DNA of 64,000 nt from Allosaccharopolyspora coralli. GTDB lineage: Bacteria; Actinomycetota; Actinomycetes; Mycobacteriales; Pseudonocardiaceae. Each line of letters opens with the position of its first letter. The stretch's first letter is position 1. The notes beneath the pieces were generated by a model. The model worked only from the letters and a program-made list of their open reading frames with translations. It made no database searches and had not been told where the DNA came from. This document shows, piece after piece, positions 1 to 7,110 of this stretch. The stretch lies in contig NZ_CP045929.1 of assembly GCF_009664835.1 (NCBI RefSeq), positions 2,356,001-2,420,000 of the forward strand, in the 5' to 3' direction. The translations under genes were made by a program, and so were the position numbers.

Positions 1-161
1 CGGATCTCGGCCAGCGAGCGTTGCAGGTCGCTGATCCGGTGCTTGTCGGCCAGGGCCAGCAGCGTGGCCGGCTGCATGGACCCTTCCAGGTGCACGTGCA
101 GCTCGACCTTGGGAAGCGCAGCGAGGAAGTCTTCGAACGAAGGGGGCGTGGTCGCGGTCAT
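1..161 (-). CDS. add: Adenosine deaminase, N-terminal part (cut by window edge)
   Basis: The minus strand from ATG at 161-159 reads MTATTPPSFEDFLAALPK and then VELHVHLEGSMQP. The HxHxEG motif is the N-terminal zinc-ligand signature of adenosine deaminases, which hydrolyse adenosine to inosine in purine salvage. Only 53 codons are visible; the remaining roughly 300 lie to the left of the window. The start fits the family, whose N-terminus lies shortly before the LPK-x-ELHxHLEG motif. Adenine deaminase of the same superfamily is the only realistic alternative. Confidence 0.9.
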   Translation of the reverse strand, partial: MTATTPPSFEDFLAALPKVELHVHLEGSMQPATLLALADKHRISDLQRSLAEI

Positions 162-432
162 GACTGCTTCTCCAGCGGTCAGCTCGCACCGCGCGCCCGC
201 TGTGCTCGGGCGCGCGGCAACGGACGGGAACGAGGTGTCTCCAGCCCGTTTACCAGTCGAGATCGCCGCGTTCGTGATCTTGACCGTAAAGAGGAAGCGC
301 GGGCACCACCCACCCCACAACGCTGTTGGAAGGCGCCTGCGTCAACACACCGGCATGCTAGATCATGGCTCGACCCGCGTCGACTCCGCCGATTCGGGGT
401 CAGATGCAGAACTCGTTGCCCTCGGCACTTCT

Positions 433-540
433 GAGATCGACGCCGACTACGTCGACACTTACGGCGCCAGCGTCGTCGGTTTCGCCTTCCCCGAGCTCCT
501 CGGCTGCCTACCGAGGCTGAAGAGCATCGGGCCGCACTGA
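433..540 (+). pseudogene. Relic of a Tn3-family transposase (35 codons)
   Basis: Plus-strand frame 1 encodes [17 protein letters not shown], then PELLG and PRLKSIG, and stops at 538-540. This matches the region around the second catalytic Asp of the intact transposase at 11523-14447 ([30 protein letters not shown]). It is a diverged scrap of a related tnpA, not a copy of the local element, because it differs at many residues. No terminal repeat is seen beside it. The 270 bases between it and add (162-432) hold nothing recognisable. Confidence 0.75.
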
Positions 541-581
541 TCGTTTAGGATCTCCGCACTCGACGGCCGACGGGAGAGCGT

Positions 582-1043
582 GTGCGCAACCACTCCACCG
601 GTAGCGGGCGCGACCGCCCGCACCGGGTCCGGCGCTGGTGGTGGGCGACGAGCCTGCGGCTGCGGCTCGTCCCGGTGACCGCGCTCGTCGCTCTTGCCGT
701 ACTCGGTGGCGTGAGTGTCCTGATGTCCGGCAGCCGACAGCCGGTGCAGGCACAGCCCCCGCCACCGCCACCCTCCACGACGACGACCGTGGCACCGCCG
801 CCCCCACCACCGGAGCCCGAACCGACTCCGCTGCCACCCGAACCGACGACCACGACCCCGCCGACGACCACCCCGCCACCTCCGCCGGTGACGACGACCA
901 CGGAAGCGCCGCCACCCCCGCGGGAGAGGACCGTGTTCTTCGGGCAGCGCTGCGAAATCCAGGGCGAGCGCGCACGGCATTACGACGGCACGCCGATGGT
1001 GTGTGACTACCTCTTCGACACCTTGCGGTTCGTACCCGAGTGA
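582..1043 (+). CDS. Proline-rich single-pass membrane or secreted protein
   Basis: 153 residues from GTG 582. A basic N-terminus (about residues 1-28) precedes one hydrophobic segment (about 29-48), then a long Pro/Thr/Glu-rich linker (about 55-115) typical of wall-spanning regions. A small C-terminal module has two cysteines (GQRCEIQG and DGTPMVCDY) followed by TLRFVPE. The same module, C-x(3)-G ... G-x(3)-C-x-Y ... LR-aromatic, ends the unrelated protein at 4458-4763. It is probably an extracytoplasmic domain with a disulfide. No enzymatic family was recognised. The stop overlaps an alternative GTG of the downstream GNAT gene (1040). Confidence 0.7.
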   Translation: MRNHSTGSGRDRPHRVRRWWWATSLRLRLVPVTALVALAVLGGVSVLMSGSRQPVQAQPPPPPPSTTTTVAPPPPPPEPEPTPLPPEPTTTTPPTTTPPPPPVTTTTEAPPPPRERTVFFGQRCEIQGERARHYDGTPMVCDYLFDTLRFVPE

Positions 1044-1096
1044 GGACCGCGAGAAACGGCTCGCACCCGGAATGCGCCTACGGGCACGATGACGAC

Positions 1097-1588
1097 GTGC
1101 ATGTTCGTTCCGCCCGCTCCGACGATCTCCGGCTGCTTCCCGCTGTCGAGGCCGCCGCCGACACCGTGTTCGTGCCGTGGGGCATCACCGATCTCCCCCC
1201 ACCCGCCGGACCGGACGAACTCGCCACCGCACGGAAAGTCCTCGTCGCAGGCGACCCACCGGCGGGTTTCCTGCGGCTGGAGGAGATCGACGGCCGCGCC
1301 CACGTCGAACAGCTCTCGGTGCATCCCGACCACATGCGACGCGGCCTCGGCGGTGCCTTGCTGCAGGCGGCGCTCGGGTGGGCCGCCGACAGTGGATTCG
1401 CGGAAACGACTCTGGTGACTTACGCCGACATTCCGTGGAACGCGCCGTTCTACCGCAAGCACGGCTTTGTGCCGTTACCGCAGTTGAGCACGGGGCTGAT
1501 CGCGTTACGTGACAAGGAGATCACCCTGGGGCTCGACGAGCACGGCACACGGGTGGTGTTTTACCGGACCGTGACCGGTAGGGTCTGA
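1097..1588 (+). CDS. GNAT-family N-acetyltransferase
   Basis: 163 residues. The protein opens VHVRSARSDDLRLL, a usual GNAT N-terminus, so GTG 1097 is preferred; GTG 1040 would overlap the previous stop but adds 19 residues that do not fit the family. The acetyl-CoA-binding motif A is clear: VEQLSVHPDHMRRGLGGALL (beta4, then the R-x-x-G-x-G loop). It is followed by FAETTLVTYADIPWN and YRKHGF, typical motif B. It transfers an acetyl group from acetyl-CoA to an unknown amine. The substrate cannot be inferred from the neighbours. Confidence 0.85.
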   Translation: MHVRSARSDDLRLLPAVEAAADTVFVPWGITDLPPPAGPDELATARKVLVAGDPPAGFLRLEEIDGRAHVEQLSVHPDHMRRGLGGALLQAALGWAADSGFAETTLVTYADIPWNAPFYRKHGFVPLPQLSTGLIALRDKEITLGLDEHGTRVVFYRTVTGRV

Positions 1589-1644
1589 TCCGCCGACGGG
1601 GCGACCCGACGGCATGGTCGTTGCCGCCTGCAGAGTCGATACGG

Positions 1645-2139
1645 ATGACACTTCAAGACGATCGAGCTCGACATTGGTTCCAGCCCGCCGTCCCGCACGA
1701 CCGGGAAGAGCGCACCGCTGCCCCCCGGGCGGAGGCCGACTCTCGTTCGGGGCCCGACCCCAGATCCGCGCCCGACTCCGGATCCGGCACTGTGACGACG
1801 CGGTTCACCGGCGAGCTGCCGTTGGACGCGGTGCACACGCCCGCCCGTCCCGAGCCGTCGTTGCTCGAGGTGACTCAGCCTTTCATGCCCGCCATCCGCG
1901 GCCAGGCCCCCGAGTTCGCCAAGCGCCTCTCCCCTGGCGAGCCGACACCAGCGGCGGGGCCCGGCTCCCGGCAGCTGCCCACCGAACCACCGGCGCCGAC
2001 CAGAGTCGACCCGGCCGAAACCACGTCGCCGACACAGCCGCCCGCAGCGCCGCAGCCGAAACGACGCAGCCTCGCCCGCCGGGTGGTGCGCAGCATCCTC
2101 GGTCCCGACCTGCTCCGGAAAGACCCCAAACGTCGCTGA
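1645..2139 (+). CDS. Hypothetical proline-rich, low-complexity protein
   Basis: 164 residues from ATG 1645 (an upstream in-frame ATG at 1621 would add 8). Strong third-position GC supports coding. It is acidic/proline-rich and probably disordered up to about residue 130, and ends in a basic tail (PKRRSLARRVVRSILG ... RKDPKRR). There is no signal peptide or membrane segment. I do not recognise a family. It lies between a GNAT gene on the same strand and the AEC permease gene on the other. Confidence 0.55.
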   Translation: MTLQDDRARHWFQPAVPHDREERTAAPRAEADSRSGPDPRSAPDSGSGTVTTRFTGELPLDAVHTPARPEPSLLEVTQPFMPAIRGQAPEFAKRLSPGEPTPAAGPGSRQLPTEPPAPTRVDPAETTSPTQPPAAPQPKRRSLARRVVRSILGPDLLRKDPKRR

Positions 2140-2234
2140 ACGCCACTTTGCCGATGGTGCCCGGCCGCCTGGTCGCACCACGGCTGTGGTGCTGACGGTC
2201 GAGCTTGCTGAGGTCACCGACCGCGGAGACGGGA

Positions 2235-3161
2235 CTACGGGCCGAACAGCCACGTGATGCAGGCCAGGGTGCCCATCGAGAGCAGGGTCGTGACGAACAC
2301 CGTGTCGCGCACGAACGACGACACCAGGCGGAAATGGTGAGAGTAGACGAACACGTTCTGCGCGGTCGGCAGCCCGGAGCACAGCACGAGCGCCAACAAC
2401 GCCGGCCCGCTCACCCCGAGCACCGTGCCGACGGCAACGGCGATGGCGGGCTGCACGAGCAGCTTCATCACGGTGACGGTAACGATCTCTCCAGGACGGG
2501 AGGGCTCGTTCCCGCTGCCCACTCCCCGGTAGAGCGCCATACCGAGCACGAACAGCCCGGCGGGTACCGCGGCTCTGCCCAGCATCTCGACCGGCCGCAA
2601 CACCACCTCCGGCAGCTGCACCCCCGAGAGCAGCACCACCAGTCCGGCCAGCGAACCCACGACGATCGGGTTGCGGAACGGAGCCCTCAGCATCGGGAGC
2701 AAACCACGCCCCGCCCGGCCGGACGAGTACTCCACCAGTAGCAGGCACAGCGGCGTGAGCAGCACCGTCTGCAGCAGAATCACCGCGATGATGAACTCGG
2801 TGTTTCCCAGCACCTGCACGGCGACCGGGATCCCCAGATTGCCGGCGTTGACGTAGCCTCCGGCCATGCCGGTGAGGACCTGTTCCCCGCCGCGACGCTG
2901 CCACCACAGCCACGACACCAGCCCACCGGCGAGAAGCGTGATCACGCTGGTCACCACGAAGCCGGCGACCGCGGGCTGGAACACTCCGCGTGGGCTACTG
3001 GTCGCCAAGGTGGAGAACACCAGCGACGGGGCGGCGAAGGTGAACACGAACGCTGTCAGCGCCTGGCCCGCCCTGGCGTCCAGCACACCGGTCCTGCGCG
3101 CGAGGAACCCGACTGCCGCCAGTGCCCAGATCGGGACGAAACTCGGCAGCACGGTCAGCAT
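2235..3161 (-). CDS. AEC-family permease (auxin efflux carrier / malonate transporter type)
   Basis: 308 residues with about ten hydrophobic segments spread over the whole length. The first (FVPIWALAAVGFLARRTGVL) and the internal GGYVNAGNLGIPVAVQVLG loop, with its conserved Asn and NLG(I/L)P, are characteristic of the AEC family of the bile/arsenite/riboflavin transporter superfamily. The C-terminus has the matching motif LCSGLPTAQNVFVYS, which is the second repeat. It is an inner-membrane secondary exporter or importer of organic anions or related solutes. Substrate is unknown. The gene stands alone, transcribed toward the proline-rich gene. Confidence 0.9.
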   Translation of the reverse strand: MLTVLPSFVPIWALAAVGFLARRTGVLDARAGQALTAFVFTFAAPSLVFSTLATSSPRGVFQPAVAGFVVTSVITLLAGGLVSWLWWQRRGGEQVLTGMAGGYVNAGNLGIPVAVQVLGNTEFIIAVILLQTVLLTPLCLLLVEYSSGRAGRGLLPMLRAPFRNPIVVGSLAGLVVLLSGVQLPEVVLRPVEMLGRAAVPAGLFVLGMALYRGVGSGNEPSRPGEIVTVTVMKLLVQPAIAVAVGTVLGVSGPALLALVLCSGLPTAQNVFVYSHHFRLVSSFVRDTVFVTTLLSMGTLACITWLFGP

Positions 3162-3255
3162 CCACGCAGCCTTTCACGCGGCCCGCATCCCGCTCCGCAA
3201 CCGGGTTCCTGCACGACGGAACCCGGTGGATCACGTCACGTCGACTCTGGGCACC

Positions 3256-4023
3256 TCAGTCCACGGTGAGCACGACAGGCCCGTCATCGGTGATCGCCAC
3301 CGTGTGCTCCACATGAGCAGCACACTCCCCGTCCGCGGCGAGCACCGACCAGCCGTCCGCGCCGGTGTCGATCGCATCGCGGCCGCCGGTCACGAACATC
3401 GGCTCGATCGCCAAGACCAGCCCCGGACGCAGCGGCATCCCCCGGCCAGGAGCACCGTCGTTCGGAACGAACGGCGACTCGTGCCACTGTCTGCCGACAC
3501 CGTGGCCGCCCAACCGGCCCGGAATGCCGAACCCGGCGCTGCGTCCGACGATCCCGATCGCGTGAGAGATGTCGCCGATTCGGACCCCCGGGTGGGCGGC
3601 GTCGATGCCGTCCCACAACGCCTGCTCCGTCGTGGCGACGAGCTCACCGGCGATCGTGCCGCCCCGCCCCACGACGACGCTGATCGCCGCGTCCGCGCAC
3701 CACCCGTCGACCGAGGCGCCGCAGTCGATGCTCAACAGATCACCGTCGCCCAGCCGTGCGGGCCCTGGCGGCCCGTGCACGATGACCTCGTTCACCGACG
3801 TGCAGATCGCCCCGGGAAACGGCGACGGCGCCCACGAAGGCCGGTAACCGAGGAACAGCGGCTCGGCACCGGCGTCGGAGATGACCGATCTCGCAACGGC
3901 GTCCAGCTCGTCGAGACGGACACCGATCGCGGCGTATTCGCGGGTCGCGGCCAGGGCCCGAGCGACCACCCGTCCCGCCTCACGCATCGCCGCCAGCTCA
4001 CCCCGGGACTTGAGTTCGATCAC
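3256..4023 (-). CDS. map: Type I methionine aminopeptidase
   Basis: 255 residues, normal length for a type I enzyme without an SH3-like extension. It removes the N-terminal Met from nascent proteins. All five metal ligands are visible: Asp100 (LSIDCGA), Asp111 (WCADAA), His174 (GGHGVG), Glu207 (AIEPMF) and Glu239 (HVEHTV); the spacing matches the E. coli enzyme closely. It is probably a second MetAP, since the housekeeping copy normally sits in the ribosomal-protein/secY region. Divergent from a small XRE regulator with a 10-bp palindrome in the 34-bp gap, so it is likely controlled by it. Confidence 0.93.
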   Translation of the reverse strand: MIELKSRGELAAMREAGRVVARALAATREYAAIGVRLDELDAVARSVISDAGAEPLFLGYRPSWAPSPFPGAICTSVNEVIVHGPPGPARLGDGDLLSIDCGASVDGWCADAAISVVVGRGGTIAGELVATTEQALWDGIDAAHPGVRIGDISHAIGIVGRSAGFGIPGRLGGHGVGRQWHESPFVPNDGAPGRGMPLRPGLVLAIEPMFVTGGRDAIDTGADGWSVLAADGECAAHVEHTVAITDDGPVVLTVD

Positions 4024-4034
4024 GCATGATAACT

Positions 4035-4044
4035 ATACCGGTAT
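4035..4044. promoter_or_regulatory. Palindromic operator candidate between map and the XRE regulator
   Basis: ATACCGGTAT is a perfect 10-bp palindrome in the only AT-rich stretch of the 34-bp gap between two divergent starts (map at 4023, regulator at 4058). Both promoters must overlap here, so binding of the 80-residue HTH protein would control both genes. Assignment is by position and symmetry only. Confidence 0.5.
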
Positions 4045-4057
4045 TAGAATCACGAAC

Positions 4058-4300
4058 ATGGTGCGCGTCCCCCTGACTCGACACGAACGCGACCGCGGCC
4101 TGCGCCTCGGCGCCCTGCTCCGCGACGCCCGCGGCACCCGCAGCATCGTCGACGTCGCCGCCCATTCCGGCATCAGCGCCGAGACACTCCGCAAGATCGA
4201 GACCGGACGGATCCCCACCCCCGCCCTGTTCACGGTCGCCGCCCTCGCCCACACCCTCGACCAATCCCTCGACGCCCTCGTCGAAGCCGCTGGTGCGTGA
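4058..4300 (+). CDS. XRE-family helix-turn-helix regulator (80 residues)
   Basis: The ATG at 4058 gives an 80-residue protein made almost entirely of one XRE/Cro-C1 DNA-binding domain: ALLRDARGTRSIVDVAAHSG, then ISAETLRKIETGRIPTP as the recognition helix region, then a last helix LDQSLDALVEAA. There is no ligand-binding domain. It lies divergent to map and probably represses itself and map through the palindrome at 4035-4044. The stop codon is inside a long inverted repeat. A chromosomal antitoxin role is possible but no toxin partner is adjacent. Confidence 0.88.
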   Translation: MVRVPLTRHERDRGLRLGALLRDARGTRSIVDVAAHSGISAETLRKIETGRIPTPALFTVAALAHTLDQSLDALVEAAGA

Positions 4301-4338
4301 GCCTTTTTGGTTGCTATAGCCACCAAAAAGGCTCACGC
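4295..4338. terminator. Long near-perfect palindrome at the end of the XRE gene
   Basis: A 17-bp perfect inverted repeat (4295-4311 with 4322-4338, arms GCGTGAGCCTTTTTGGT) surrounds TGCTATAGCC, whose GCTATAGC core is itself a palindrome, so 44 bases are palindromic except for one position. The left arm contains the TGA stop of the regulator. The T5/A5 runs in the arms suit bidirectional termination. Confidence 0.6.
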
Positions 4339-4457
4339 GAGCACCCGGCTGGCGTGCGTCAGGCTCCAACGGGAATGGCAACGAGCGCCGAACCATCCCG
4401 CACCGCGCACCCGTTCGCTACGATCAAGCACCACAGGCACGGCGAACCAAGGTGGGA

Positions 4458-4763
4458 GTGTTCCTGGTGTCTCCAGGCCGCCCCGGGCAACTACGGCAAT
4501 GGTGGTGGCGCACGGCCGGCGTCGTGCGCATTCTCCCCGCACTCGCCACGATCGCCCTCGCCGCCGGTGCGGTCACCCACACCGTCGTCGACGTGCCCAC
4601 CGACAGCCCGTCTCCGGCCAGCGGCGCCGCCGGCCCCACCGGCACCCACACCACCCACGACGGCACCCCATGCCGATGGCACGGCACCCTGACCCCCGAC
4701 ACCACCGGCGCACTGCTCACCTGCACCTACCAGCACGGGATCCTGCGATGGACCCTTTCGTGA
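4458..4763 (+). CDS. Small membrane-anchored protein with a two-cysteine C-terminal module
   Basis: 101 residues from GTG 4458, chosen because AAGG lies five bases upstream (GTG 4452 is the alternative). Short basic head, one hydrophobic segment (about residues 22-42, RILPALATIALAAGAVTHTV), a Gly/Pro/Thr linker, and the C-terminal module PCRWHG ... GALLTCTY ... ILRWTLS. That module matches the end of the protein at 582-1043. The outside location is inferred. It overlaps the next gene by 16 bases, so the two are co-translated. No known family was recognised. Confidence 0.6.
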   Translation: MFLVSPGRPGQLRQWWWRTAGVVRILPALATIALAAGAVTHTVVDVPTDSPSPASGAAGPTGTHTTHDGTPCRWHGTLTPDTTGALLTCTYQHGILRWTLS

Positions 4764-5524
4764 ACAACCGCGACACCACCCTGCTCGCGGAACTCGAACA
4801 CCGGGCACCACCGTGTCCACGCGGACACGGACCCCTCACCCCGACTCCCGACGCCACAGCCGACACCGGCATGAGCCTGACCTGTCACACCTGCGGCGCC
4901 CGACGAGCCCTCGACGTCGCACTGCTCCGCGGCCTCCTCGGGTCCGACGAACCGTCTCCCCCTCCTGCTCATCGAGAGGAGCCGACAACCGTCCTGCCGG
5001 TCGTCACCACACCCGAACCACCCACGGCGACCGAACGCACGACGATCCTGACCCCCGTTCGCGACACGACGACGGCGCTGCCCGAAGCCACCGAACCGAA
5101 ACCGGCCACCGCACGCGGACTCCGCCCCGACGGCACCATCCGCACGACCGGCTGGTTCCAGGTCGGCACCGTCGCCATCAGCTCCGGCGTCTGGGCCGCC
5201 CTCCTCGGCCTCGCCGCAGCCTGCCTGCTCCTCCCGCACCAGCCGTTGCTGTCCCCGATCGTCGCCGTGTGCGGCTGGACGCTCTGGAAAGTCACCACCG
5301 TCTGGATCCGGCCGGCCTCCACCGCGATCAACCGCGACACGGTCGCCGCCGCCGACCTCACCCCCGGCACGTGCCTGCGGATCTACGGGTCGATCGGCCC
5401 TGTCGGCGTCCTCCACGGCATCTCCCCCGGCCGCCGCGGCCGCGTCCGCCTGCACTTCGGTCGCGACACCTACCGCTACGTGCCCGCCGACACGCCCTGC
5501 CACCGCGTCGAGATCCGCACCTGA
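4748..5524 (+). CDS. Membrane protein with N-terminal zinc-finger-like cysteines
   Basis: 258 residues from ATG 4748; GTG 4760, which overlaps the upstream TGA, is an alternative. The N-terminal 65 residues hold four candidate zinc ligands (PCPRGHG and LTCHTCGARRA). A Pro/Thr/Glu-rich linker (about 75-125) leads to a hydrophobic hairpin (about 140-185, VAISSGVWAALLGLAAACLL and LLSPIVAVCGWTLWKV). The C-terminal soluble part (DLTPGTCLRIYGSIG, VRLHFGRDTYRY) resembles a small beta domain. Function unknown; coupled to the small membrane protein upstream. Confidence 0.65.
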   Translation: MDPFVNNRDTTLLAELEHRAPPCPRGHGPLTPTPDATADTGMSLTCHTCGARRALDVALLRGLLGSDEPSPPPAHREEPTTVLPVVTTPEPPTATERTTILTPVRDTTTALPEATEPKPATARGLRPDGTIRTTGWFQVGTVAISSGVWAALLGLAAACLLLPHQPLLSPIVAVCGWTLWKVTTVWIRPASTAINRDTVAAADLTPGTCLRIYGSIGPVGVLHGISPGRRGRVRLHFGRDTYRYVPADTPCHRVEIRT

Positions 5525-5606
5525 CGCCGAGCGGGTTGGTCTGCGTCAGCGGCAGGGAGAAGCTGCGTCGCCTTGTGCCTGGCGCAGCCTCAAGCCGCGC
5601 GAGCGC

Positions 5607-6086
5607 TCACCGGCGCAGGAAGCGGGTCGTCAGCACGTGATTTTTCGTCGGGCCCGCCACCGACCAGCGCTGCCACCACTCGTCGCGGCCGCACACGACG
5701 AACTCGCCCCGATACAGGTCGTCCCGACACGGGTGCTGCGCCTGCCACCGGCCCGACGACAGATCCAGATCGTGAAAGAAGTCCCCGTAGTCGAAGTGCA
5801 CCCGGGCGCGCGCGCCGCCGTCGAGCCGGAAATGCAGCGTCCGATGGGCCGGAGCCCGGTGCACCCCCAACACCAACGTGCCCCACTCGTGAAAAACGAG
5901 CTCTCCTTCGCCCCTAGTGAAGGCCGCTTCCCCCGAGAACGCGCCCAACGACGAGCCCGCCTCGTCGGCGATATCTCGCTCCAAGCCCCATTGCCCGACG
6001 AAGAACTCCTCCAAATCGCGCAGCGGGAACATCCCACCGGCCGACACCTGCGGCCACCGCACGATCAGCGAACCGGCCTCACGCAC
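5607..6086 (-). CDS. DUF6314-type conserved protein
   Basis: About 159 residues. The sequence runs PLRDLEEFFVGQWGLERDI, GSFSGEAAF-like (LGAFSGEAAFTRG), LVFHEWGTL, ARVHFDYGDFFHDLDLSSG, HPCRDDLYRGEFV and WSVAGPTKNHVLTTRF, which is the pattern I associate with the DUF6314 family of lipocalin-like single-domain proteins. The start is uncertain: GTG 6086 overlaps the upstream phosphatase stop by 8 bases and is preferred for coupling, while ATG 6032 sits directly before the conserved domain. It is probably co-transcribed with the upstream histidine phosphatase. Biochemical role unknown. Confidence 0.7.
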   Translation of the reverse strand: MREAGSLIVRWPQVSAGGMFPLRDLEEFFVGQWGLERDIADEAGSSLGAFSGEAAFTRGEGELVFHEWGTLVLGVHRAPAHRTLHFRLDGGARARVHFDYGDFFHDLDLSSGRWQAQHPCRDDLYRGEFVVCGRDEWWQRWSVAGPTKNHVLTTRFLRR

Positions 6087-6789
6087 CGGTCGACCCGCCC
6101 ACCACGGCATCCGACTCCGCACCGCCGGACTCGCCGTCCTTCGCGGACTCCTCCGCAGGCGGCAACAACCCGGACACGTCCGAACCGGTGTCGTTGACCT
6201 TCACCACGAACGGCCGCACCTCCGTGTAGCGCACCACGCTCACCGAACACGGATCCACCACGATCCGCTGAAACGCGTCCAGGTGCGTGCCCACCGCGTC
6301 CGCCACGATCGACTTGATCACGTCACCGTGGCTGCACGCCACCCACAACGCGTTCGGCCCGTGCTGCTCGGTGATCCGAGCATCGTGCTCACGCACCGCC
6401 GCCACCGCGCGCGCCTGCACCTGCGCCAACCCCTCACCACCGGGAAACACCGCCGCCGACGGGTGCTGCTGCACCACCTTCCACAGCGACTCCTCCGTCA
6501 ACTCCTTGACCGCCCGACCCGTCCAGTCCCCGTAGTCGACCTCGGTCAGCCGCGGCTCCACCACCGGCGTCAGCCCCCGCGAGGCCGCCACCTCGGAGAC
6601 CGTCTCCGCACACCGCTGCAACGGCGAGACCACGAACTCCGCCACCGGCAACGCCCCCAGACGCTCGGCCAGCCCCGCAGCCTGAGCACGCCCCGAGTCG
6701 TCCAACCCCACCCCAGGGGACCGTCCCGCCAACGTTCCGGAACCGTTCGCCGTCGAGCGCGCATGCCGCAGCAGGATGAGAGTCGCCAC
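6079..6789 (-). CDS. Histidine phosphatase, MSMEG_4193-type
   Basis: 236 residues from GTG 6789, which places the catalytic motif LILLRHARSTANG at the N-terminus; longer frames add Gly/Arg-rich residues without homology. The phosphohistidine motif RHA, the second Arg (SPLQRCAET), the acid (LTEVDYGDWTGR) and the second His (VACSHGDVIKS) are all present. It belongs to the phosphoglycerate-mutase-like superfamily, actinobacterial MSMEG_4193 subfamily; the substrate is not established. The C-terminal 35 residues are acidic and low in complexity. Coupled to the DUF6314-type gene downstream. Confidence 0.88.
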   Translation of the reverse strand: MATLILLRHARSTANGSGTLAGRSPGVGLDDSGRAQAAGLAERLGALPVAEFVVSPLQRCAETVSEVAASRGLTPVVEPRLTEVDYGDWTGRAVKELTEESLWKVVQQHPSAAVFPGGEGLAQVQARAVAAVREHDARITEQHGPNALWVACSHGDVIKSIVADAVGTHLDAFQRIVVDPCSVSVVRYTEVRPFVVKVNDTGSDVSGLLPPAEESAKDGESGGAESDAVVGGSTGA

Positions 6790-6844
6790 GGCGCCGACTC
6801 TAGGTGCCACGACACGGCCACCGCACCAACCCCCACCCACGCAC

Positions 6845-6879
6845 GTGGGCCCCCGCCGCGCCACGCGGCAGGGGCCCAC
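6845..6879 (-). terminator. GC-rich stem-loop downstream of uppP
   Basis: Left arm 6845-6860 and right arm 6864-6879 pair over 15 of 16 positions (GTGGGCCCC with GGGGCCCAC, then GCCGCG with CGCGGC) around a 3-base loop. It lies between the uppP 3' repeat and the start of the phosphatase gene, so it probably ends uppP transcripts. There is no U-tract, as is usual in actinomycetes. Confidence 0.6.
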
Positions 6880-6890
6880 CACACGCTCGG

Positions 6891-7110
6891 CTCAGAGGGC
6901 GTTGTGGAACTGAGGTCGGTGGTCCGGTACCGCCGCCCCAGTTCGCGCCTCGCGGCGTTGGGGTCCTCTTGAGTACCAGGCGTACGCGGCGAGAACCCCT
7001 GCCTTGCGAGGCACGAACTCCGAACGACGGAGCCCCTCACCCTGCCGAGGCTGATCACGTGTGACCGTGCCCTACGGGCACCAACGACAGTTCCCAAAAG
7101 CCCTCTCAGG
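6891..7110 (-). repeat. 3'-end repeat, copy A (full length, inverted ends)
   Basis: This 220-bp segment is closely similar to the opposite strand of 47622-47833 along most of its length, and in part to 44857-44931 and 63091-63188. Its ends are imperfect inverted repeats (CTCAGAGGGCGTTGTGGAAC at the left, GTTCCCAAAAGCCCTCTCAG at the right). The right end contains the TGA stop of uppP (7108-7106), and the repeat extends downstream of that gene. It contains GGTACCGCCGCCCCAGTTCG and a GTGCCC/GGGCAC hairpin. There is no reading frame of its own. Confidence 0.8.

Noticed and set aside
459-980. Arg/Gly-rich minus-strand frames
   Set aside because: Antisense of the Pro/Thr-rich linker of the 582-1043 protein; the composition is produced by the repeat-like linker.
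1561-2913. 450-codon minus-strand frame
   Set aside because: Overlaps the AEC permease gene in another frame and the proline-rich gene on the other strand; no family match and poor codon use.
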